64,000 bases of DNA, from contig CP143946.1 of assembly GCA_036419695.1 (NCBI GenBank), positions 1,634,001 to 1,698,000 of the forward strand, read 5' to 3'. Shown here piece by piece: positions 58,234-64,000 of the stretch. The DNA is from [Clostridium] symbiosum (GTDB lineage Bacteria > Bacillota > Clostridia > Lachnospirales > Lachnospiraceae). Under the pieces are notes generated by a model. It was given only the letters and a program-made list of their open reading frames with translations, was not told the DNA's origin and did not search any database. Position 1 is the first letter of the stretch; every line of letters begins with the position of its first letter. Position numbers and translations under genes: made by a program.

Positions 58234-60477
58234 ATGAAAGAGCGTGACAGGAAAATCAAAAACAGAATGTACCGGCTGTATGCCGCTTTGCTGGCGGCAA
58301 CGGTTGCAGTGGGACTTTTATGTATGCTTTTAGTATCACAGAGTAACCGGGTCATATCGGCGGAAGCGAGACGTTATCTGTCGGAATTATCGCAGCAGAC
58401 CACGAACAAGGTGGACTCGGGGATCCGGAATGAACTCGATATTCTCCAGAATGTCAGCATCACCCTGACGGCATTTGACAAGGATCCGGAGGAGAACGGC
58501 GAATACTTCCATCTACTGACGGAAAAGAGTCCATTTGACTGGATTGGATACGTGGATATGGAAGGGACGCTTTATGACAACTATATAGAGGACATAAGGA
58601 ATGTCAGTAGTTTTGCCGTAATCAGGAATGCTCTGAACGGAAAATCCGGTGTCAGCTCGGAGCTTACTTCGGTTTACGACGAGAGACAGGGCGCTTTGTA
58701 TGCCGTTCCGTTTTACATGGAAGAAGAACTGGTGGGCGCCGTGGCGGGCTGGGTTCCTACGGAGACAATGGTGCTTCTTCTGGATACGGATACGTTTAAG
58801 GGATATGGATACTCACACATTGTCACAATGACCGGTGATTTTATCCTGCATTCCAGCAACGCCAATGTGGTGGTAGACGGAAAAAATTACTTTGAAACAC
58901 TGGAATCCATGAACGCGGAATATAACAGGGAAGAGCTGAGCCGCGTCAGGGCGGACATGCTGGGGAAGAAGAGCGGAGCGTTTGAATTTACTGTTTCCGG
59001 GGAAAAACGAATGATGCATTATGTGCCGTTGGCCGAGGGAGACTGGTACCTCTTATCGCTCGTGTCTCCGAACGTCTATATGAGCCGCATCAACCAGCTC
59101 AAATACTTTGCCCTCGGTAACAGTATCTGCATCGTTTCCCTTTTTCTGGCGCTGATTCTTTACATACTCTGGACAAAGCGGCGCGAGGTGTCGGAAATCA
59201 CCCAGGTAGATCCTGTTACGGGAGGTTTCACGGCCCTGCGTTTTGAAAAAGAAGTGAACCGGATTAAGAGGGGCGGTCAGGCGTTTGCATTTATCACACT
59301 GGACATCCGGCGGTTTAAACTGATTAATGATTCCTACGGTAAAGATGACGGAAACAGGGTGCTGAAGCATGTCCACGACGTGCTCTCCTCCCAGCTTAAA
59401 ACGGGTGAGTGTGTATCGCGTATTGAGTCGGATATCTTTAACCTCGTCATCAGGGAGACGGAGCAGGAAGAGATACGCAAACGGATGAAACATATCGTGG
59501 ATGAAATCAATGCGTTTAATGAAGGACAGCTGATTCCATATTATCTTCAGATCAACTGCGGAGTTTACCTGGTTACCAACCGTTCCGAGGACGTCATAAC
59601 GATACGCGACCGGGCCAATGTGGCGCGGAAGGGAAGCAGGGAGGCGGGCGATCATCTTCTGAACTGCATGTTCTATACGGATATGGAGCGTCAGAGGCTG
59701 CATCAGGAGATAGAGATGGAAAATACGATGGAGATCGCCATGAAAAACGGGGAGTTCCAGGTTTATTTCCAGCCCAAAGTCAGCCTGACGACAAGAAAGA
59801 CGGCCGGAGCCGAGGCGCTTGTGCGCTGGAACGTTCCCGGAAGGGGAATCGTGCCGCCCGGAGAGTTCATCCCTCTGTTTGAGAGGAACGGCTTTATCAT
59901 AAAAATCGATCAATATGTCTTCGAACAGACATGTGCGCTGCTGCGCAGGTGGACGGACGAGGGACGGGAACTGATTCCCATCTCGGTCAATCTTTCCAGA
60001 AGACACCTGGAAGATCCCGATTTTCTGAAACCTTATATTGAAATCCGGGAACGTTACGGCGTACCGGCAAAATTTCTCGAAATTGAGCTTACGGAGGCCA
60101 TGGTGTTTGAAGACCTGGGACGTATCAAGGGCGCCATAGAAGAGATACACAGGGCGGGATTCCACTGTTCCATGGATGATTTCGGAAGCGGATATTCTTC
60201 GCTGAATGTATTAAAAGAAGTACCGATGGACAGCCTGAAAATGGACCGGGGATTTTTCGTCGGAGAGAACGGGCCGAGGGGTACCGATGTTGTAAAGGCG
60301 GTTATCGGCCTGGCCAAGGGCCTGGGAATGACGGTGGTGGCCGAAGGAGTCGAGTCGGAAGACATGGTGGAATTTCTTACCAGAGCGGGCTGCGATATGA
60401 TACAGGGATATATTTTTGCAAAGCCGATGCCTGTCGCCGGGTTTGAAGAATATGTGGGACGCGGAGGCCGTTCTTAG
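58234..60477 (+). CDS. Cache-GGDEF-EAL protein, probable cyclic-di-GMP phosphodiesterase
   Basis: A 747-residue membrane protein: segment at about 14-34, extracellular double-Cache-like sensor to about 285 (GKSGVSSELTSVYDERQGAL), membrane segment at about 290-310, GGDEF-fold domain and EAL domain. The GGDEF signature is replaced by IESDIFN (Glu398 region), so no cyclase activity is expected. The EAL domain is complete: GAEALVRWNVPGRG, VNLSRRHLED, EIELTEAM, SMDDFGSGYSSLNVLKEVP, KMDRGFF and VAEGVESEDMVEFL. It should degrade cyclic-di-GMP under control of an extracellular ligand. ATG 58234 is preferred to TTG 58228. Confidence 0.9.
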   Translation: MKERDRKIKNRMYRLYAALLAATVAVGLLCMLLVSQSNRVISAEARRYLSELSQQTTNKVDSGIRNELDILQNVSITLTAFDKDPEENGEYFHLLTEKSPFDWIGYVDMEGTLYDNYIEDIRNVSSFAVIRNALNGKSGVSSELTSVYDERQGALYAVPFYMEEELVGAVAGWVPTETMVLLLDTDTFKGYGYSHIVTMTGDFILHSSNANVVVDGKNYFETLESMNAEYNREELSRVRADMLGKKSGAFEFTVSGEKRMMHYVPLAEGDWYLLSLVSPNVYMSRINQLKYFALGNSICIVSLFLALILYILWTKRREVSEITQVDPVTGGFTALRFEKEVNRIKRGGQAFAFITLDIRRFKLINDSYGKDDGNRVLKHVHDVLSSQLKTGECVSRIESDIFNLVIRETEQEEIRKRMKHIVDEINAFNEGQLIPYYLQINCGVYLVTNRSEDVITIRDRANVARKGSREAGDHLLNCMFYTDMERQRLHQEIEMENTMEIAMKNGEFQVYFQPKVSLTTRKTAGAEALVRWNVPGRGIVPPGEFIPLFERNGFIIKIDQYVFEQTCALLRRWTDEGRELIPISVNLSRRHLEDPDFLKPYIEIRERYGVPAKFLEIELTEAMVFEDLGRIKGAIEEIHRAGFHCSMDDFGSGYSSLNVLKEVPMDSLKMDRGFFVGENGPRGTDVVKAVIGLAKGLGMTVVAEGVESEDMVEFLTRAGCDMIQGYIFAKPMPVAGFEEYVGRGGRS

Positions 60478-60479
60478 GC

Positions 60480-60512
60480 TGTAACACGGATGTCACATTG
60501 CTTTGCTATGCT
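60480..60512 (+). promoter_or_regulatory. Direct-repeat promoter of the response regulator gene
   Basis: TGTAACA-N4-TGTCACA (60480-60486, 60491-60497), then 9 bp, then TATGCT (60507-60512). Same layout as at 62616, suggesting autoregulation by the product of the gene at 60568. Confidence 0.7.
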
Positions 60513-60567
60513 GTCGGTGTACCCGGCGGAGGCCGGAAAATTGAGAGAGTGAGGAGACTTATGGTAA

Positions 60568-61218
60568 ATGAGGATACTGATAGCGGAAGACGATCCGGAT
60601 ATGCAGAAGATTCTTACGATGTACCTGAAAAAGGAAGGCTATGATGTGACTGCGGTTTCAGATGGAAAAGCGGCGCTCGGTTACCTGATGGAACACAGGA
60701 TGGATCTGGCTGTCCTGGACTGGATGATGCCGAGGATGAGCGGCATTGACGTGTGCCGGGAGCTGCGGAACTACGGAATACCGGTAAAGGTGCTGATGCT
60801 GACTGCAAAGAGCGGATCCGAGGATGAGATCGCGGGACTCAGCGGAGGGGCCGACGAATATATACACAAGCCCTTTGATCCGCGGATCCTGATGCTGAGG
60901 ATTAAAAAACTGTGCGGCCTGGAAAGCGTGCTCCGGTGCGGACAGCTCTCACTGAACCAGGAAAATATGACGGTGTCGCTGGACGGTGAGATACTGAAAC
61001 TGACAAAGAAGGAATATGAACTGCTCCGTTACCTGATGACAAACCGGAAAATCATATTATCCCGGGAAAAGCTGCTTGAACAGGTTTGGGGAATGGATTA
61101 CGACGGAGACGACAGGACCGTCGATACCCATATCAGGAGACTCAGAAGCAAGATAGGGGAGGGCTTTATCACGACCCATGTCGGCCTCGGATACTCACTG
61201 GAGGAGCCGCATGACTAA
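60568..61218 (+). CDS. OmpR family response regulator
   Basis: A 216-residue regulator. Receiver: IAEDDPDMQKILTMYLKKEG, phospho-acceptor Asp in AVLDWMMPRMSG, lysine in ADEYIHKPFDPRILML. Winged helix: LTKKEYELLRYLMTNRKIIL, then VDTHIRRLRSKI and HVGLGYSLEE. It overlaps the kinase gene by 8 bp. Its own promoter and the promoter of the lipoprotein gene at 62679 contain identical-type TGTCACA direct repeats, so both are likely direct targets. Confidence 0.92.
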   Translation: MRILIAEDDPDMQKILTMYLKKEGYDVTAVSDGKAALGYLMEHRMDLAVLDWMMPRMSGIDVCRELRNYGIPVKVLMLTAKSGSEDEIAGLSGGADEYIHKPFDPRILMLRIKKLCGLESVLRCGQLSLNQENMTVSLDGEILKLTKKEYELLRYLMTNRKIILSREKLLEQVWGMDYDGDDRTVDTHIRRLRSKIGEGFITTHVGLGYSLEEPHD

Positions 61219-62569
61219 GCTTGCCAAAAAGTTTTTATTCAGTATTTCCCTGATTCTGCTGGCCGTAATCGGAATTTCGGTGGCGGTGAACAGCCGGTTC
61301 GCAAACCGGTATTACATCCATCAGAAAAAAGTACTGCTGGAGCAGATTGCAGACGAGCTGCTGGACGGAAAGGAAGAGACGGAGGAGACCATTGCATCAT
61401 TGGAAGAAACGTATGACGCCGTGATCGCGGTTGCGGATACCTCCGGCGATATCAATGAGGTAAACGAGGAACTGAAATCCGCATTTCTTGAAAAGGGCCT
61501 TGGCCTTGCCAGATACTGGCTCTGGGATCAGGACTATGTAAGAACCCTGAGGGAAGGACGCTTTATGCGGATATACCGGCAGGAACGGATGAATTACAGT
61601 CTGGCGGTAGAGTATGTGGAGCTGGGAGGACGTCTGGCCGGAATTGCCATTATAATTCCCGATATGGAAGAAATGATAGCCTTGATTAACGTCTGTACAA
61701 TGATTATCTTTGGCGGCGCCCTGATCATCATCATTCTTTTATGTGCCTATCTCGTACGGAGGATCACAATTCCCCTTGCCGGGATGGAGAAGTTTGCGGA
61801 GGAGATAGCCGGACAAAATTATGGAAAGATAGAAATACACACCGGGGATGAACTCGAAACCGTGGCGGAGAGCATGAACCAGATGAGCGGCGCAATCCGT
61901 GAGAACCTGAGGGGGCTGGAGGAAAAGAACCGCCAGATGGAAAGTCTCCTGAACAACGTCTCCCATGACCTGAAAACACCGGTTGCATTGATCAAAGCAT
62001 ACTCCTCCGGAATCAGGGACGGGATGGACGACGGAACATTTCTGGACACGATTATCAGGCAGAATGAGAGAATGGAAGACATCATAGAAAAACTTCTGTA
62101 CCTGTCGCGTCTCAAATCCGGCGGGAAGGAGTCGGAGACCGTCGATGTGGGGAGCCTTATGGAAGAACAGCTGGAAGGACTCGCCATCGAACTCCGGAAC
62201 AGGGGGTTGACGGTCAAAACCTCTAAAGAGGGATGTACTATAATAAAGGGCGACCGGGGAGCGATCGGCTGCATGATTGAAAACCTGCTTACCAATGCCG
62301 TAAAATACGCCTCGGGAACTTTCGTTGAGGTAAGGCTGCTGGAAAAAAACGGCTCCCTCATGTTCTCCGTGTCCAATGAAACAGAACAGGAATTTGACGA
62401 TCCGGAGCAGCTCTGGGAACCCTTTTATGTGGGGGAGGAGTCGAGAGACAAAAACATGTCGGGAACCGGACTGGGACTTTCGATGGTCCGTTCTATCGCG
62501 GAGAAGTACGGTTATGAGTGTACCTGCCGGACGGAAAAAGGAAAAATTGAATTTGTTATTACATTTTAG
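61211..62569 (+). CDS. HAMP sensor histidine kinase
   Basis: A 452-residue kinase: membrane segment at about 9-30, extracellular region of about 130 residues, second segment at about 163-190, HAMP domain, His box NNVSHDLKTPVALIKAYSSG, N box MIENLLTNAVKYA, and ATP-lid motifs ending in MSGTGLGLSMVRSIAEKYGY. It is the partner of the regulator at 60568 (8-bp overlap). ATG 61211 is internal to the regulator's last codons, indicating coupled translation. A strong terminator follows. Confidence 0.92.
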   Translation: MTKLAKKFLFSISLILLAVIGISVAVNSRFANRYYIHQKKVLLEQIADELLDGKEETEETIASLEETYDAVIAVADTSGDINEVNEELKSAFLEKGLGLARYWLWDQDYVRTLREGRFMRIYRQERMNYSLAVEYVELGGRLAGIAIIIPDMEEMIALINVCTMIIFGGALIIIILLCAYLVRRITIPLAGMEKFAEEIAGQNYGKIEIHTGDELETVAESMNQMSGAIRENLRGLEEKNRQMESLLNNVSHDLKTPVALIKAYSSGIRDGMDDGTFLDTIIRQNERMEDIIEKLLYLSRLKSGGKESETVDVGSLMEEQLEGLAIELRNRGLTVKTSKEGCTIIKGDRGAIGCMIENLLTNAVKYASGTFVEVRLLEKNGSLMFSVSNETEQEFDDPEQLWEPFYVGEESRDKNMSGTGLGLSMVRSIAEKYGYECTCRTEKGKIEFVITF

Positions 62570-62575
62570 GTGAAA

Positions 62576-62602
62576 GAATCCCGCAGACGGGATTCTTTTT
62601 TT
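62576..62602 (+). terminator. Terminator of the two-component operon
   Basis: GAATCCC-gcagac-GGGATTC followed by TTTTTTT, immediately after the kinase stop codon. Confidence 0.9.
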
Positions 62603-62615
62603 GATGTGATACCGC

Positions 62616-62648
62616 TGTCACATCCCTGTCACACCGCTCTGCTATACT
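62616..62648 (+). promoter_or_regulatory. Direct-repeat promoter of the lipoprotein gene
   Basis: TGTCACA-N4-TGTCACA (62616-62622, 62627-62633), then 9 bp, then TATACT (62643-62648), matching the promoter at 60480. Confidence 0.75.
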
Positions 62649-62678
62649 TTCCTCACCACGCAAAAGGAGGACAATCAA

Positions 62679-64000
62679 TTGCAGAAGAACATAATGAGTG
62701 CGGTGCTGGCATCCGCCCTTCTCATAACCGGCTGTGCCGGAAACGGAGCAACGGGAAGCAATATAAAAGAAAACGGAGTCAGAGAAAGCAGAGAAAACGC
62801 CGAAGAGGCGGCAGAAGCAGGAAGCGGCCGGCCGGTGCGCTTTAAGGTGGAGCCGGAGACCTTTGCACTGACTTTGTTTGACGGGGAAGAAAAGCTGGAA
62901 GCTTCCCTGCCGGGAGAACAAAAAGAGGTGGAGGCGTTGAAGGAGAGTGAGGATGGGACGGAATGGTTCTATCCGCAGCAGAATATGAGAGTAACGGTCA
63001 CACCGGAAACGGATCATCTGGCGGTTACATTTATCTCAGATTCAGGAAAGGATAATACCGTAAACTGGCCGGCTGCAAGGGGGGATTATTTCTATCTTCC
63101 GATGGGAGAGGGGAAAAGAGTGCCGGGAAAGGATGAGGGATGGGCCAAATATCTGACGGACATGGATTTTACCGTGATGGAGAGCCTGTCCATGCCGTTT
63201 TTTGCGGTTTCCCAGGGGGATAAGGCGCTGGTCTATATCATGGAAGATCCCTACCGGACGGAACTGCATTTTGAAGACCCGGACGGGCTGGAAGTGGAAC
63301 TGCGCCACAGCTATCCGGAGATCGCTCCCAACAAGTCCAAAGGGTTCAGAATCTATGTGACGGACAATGAGCCGGTCCGGATTGCAGGCGTCTATAAAGA
63401 TTACCTGAAGGAGACGGGACGTTTTACCACCCTGGAACAAAAGGCCGGACGGAACCAGGAGGTTCAGAAACTGTACGGCGCGCCCCATTTTTATCTCTGG
63501 TGCAGCAGGGCGGTTGAGCCGGAAGACATCAACTGGACGGCGTTTCGCAGTGCGGCCGGAGAACCGGCAATGGCGTATGTGGCCGAATATGTGAAAAGTC
63601 AGGAAACGGGCAGTGAGTTTGGAAACGTGTTGAATGAAATCCGCTCCCAGGACTATGTGAGCCGGTACCAGCAGAATGTAATCTGCCGTGGAATCACGGA
63701 GGCGGTCGCAGGCCGTGACTTTTATGACCGGGGAAGACTGCCGGAGCCGGTGAAAAACGCCAAGGGGCTCCCCGGGGCAAAAGAACTCAATGAACCGGAA
63801 CGGATCGCACTCAATAAGGCGGCCCTGTATGCGAATCTGCCGGGAGTATTCATAACGGAACCGGAAAACTGGGGAACAAAGGGCAGCGCCGGACTAATAG
63901 AAGAAATGAAGGCAGGCGGTATTGATAAGGCCTGGATTGGACTTGACAACTGGGAAAATGCCTGGAGGAATCCAAAACTGGTTCAGGCAGCGGCGGATGC
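62679..64000 (+). CDS. Large lipoprotein, possible glycoside-hydrolase-like protein, cut by the window end
   Basis: The open frame begins at TTG 62679 (AAAGGAGG 8 bases upstream; ATG 62694 is an alternative) and is still open at 64000, giving at least 440 residues. It has a lipoprotein signal (MSAVLASALLITG then C), a charged linker and beta-rich sequence (RFKVEPETFALTLFDGEEKL, DYFYLPMGEGKRVPG). Segments such as LYGAPHFYLWCS and LPGVFITEPENW suggest a carbohydrate-active TIM-barrel enzyme, but I cannot name the family. It directly follows the two-component genes and its promoter carries the regulator-type repeats. Confidence 0.75.
   Translation, partial: MQKNIMSAVLASALLITGCAGNGATGSNIKENGVRESRENAEEAAEAGSGRPVRFKVEPETFALTLFDGEEKLEASLPGEQKEVEALKESEDGTEWFYPQQNMRVTVTPETDHLAVTFISDSGKDNTVNWPAARGDYFYLPMGEGKRVPGKDEGWAKYLTDMDFTVMESLSMPFFAVSQGDKALVYIMEDPYRTELHFEDPDGLEVELRHSYPEIAPNKSKGFRIYVTDNEPVRIAGVYKDYLKETGRFTTLEQKAGRNQEVQKLYGAPHFYLWCSRAVEPEDINWTAFRSAAGEPAMAYVAEYVKSQETGSEFGNVLNEIRSQDYVSRYQQNVICRGITEAVAGRDFYDRGRLPEPVKNAKGLPGAKELNEPERIALNKAALYANLPGVFITEPENWGTKGSAGLIEEMKAGGIDKAWIGLDNWENAWRNPKLVQAAAD

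Noticed and set aside
59053..60165. 370-residue antisense ORF under the Cache-GGDEF-EAL gene
   Set aside because: The plus-strand frame contains all EAL motifs; the antisense frame has no recognisable domain and no binding site.

Overview
The window looks like chromosomal DNA of an anaerobic Firmicute of the Lachnospiraceae (Clostridium cluster XIVa, symbiosum-like). The inference rests on the protein families (BceAB-type ABC systems, DUF2325 and DUF3795 proteins, MocR-type regulators, RbsA-type sugar importers, glycyl radical chemistry, many two-component systems), strong AGGAGG ribosome-binding sites, and a fluoride riboswitch of Firmicute type. No rRNA, tRNA, CRISPR array, transposase or integrase was seen.

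Layout. 1-5,900: a MATE pump with an in-frame stop behind a riboswitch-like leader, an overlooked 56-residue ORF, a frameshifted LysR gene, a PadR/flavodoxin-type reductase operon whose SCP2-like C-terminal part is out of frame, and small DUF3795, DUF2325 and Fur-like genes with GTTAG/CTAAC palindromes. 6,000-14,800: a fluoride-riboswitch-controlled cation/proton antiporter, a RelA/SpoT-type synthetase fused to a HEPN-like tail, an unclassified structured RNA before a VOC gene, D-serine ammonia-lyase, an L,D-transpeptidase and a MocR regulator. 15,000-19,600: an ECF sigma/anti-sigma unit with a secreted DUF4367 paralogue, and a two-component system beside a secreted coiled-coil protein. 19,700-25,700: LacI regulator, amidohydrolase and an RbsABC-like importer. 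26,100-33,200: DUF3795 protein, C45 acyltransferase, HxlR regulator with a 19-bp tandem array, and a BceRS-BceAB-like module. 33,400-44,800: RNA methyltransferases, endonuclease III, a GGDEF/EAL protein, several sensor kinases and a CitMHS transporter. 44,900-45,650: a 700-bp gene-free block of nested long inverted repeats, then a beta-carbonic anhydrase.

46,880-57,630 is the most unusual region. It is visibly more AT-rich at its left end and forms a catabolic cluster: LysR regulator, SLC13-type carboxylate transporter, glycyl radical activating enzyme, a glycyl radical enzyme without the CxE motif of eliminases or the Cys-Cys pair of pyruvate formate-lyase, one intact and one catalytically degenerate thiolase, a CaiB/BaiF CoA-transferase and a 3-hydroxyacyl-CoA dehydrogenase. 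Together they suggest import of a carboxylate, radical conversion, CoA activation, oxidation and thiolysis. The substrate is unknown.

58,200-64,000: a Cache-GGDEF-EAL protein, a two-component system and a lipoprotein gene cut by the window end. Four promoters associated with OmpR-type regulators in this window share one architecture: two 7-bp direct repeats 11 bp apart, ending 9 bp before the -10 box.
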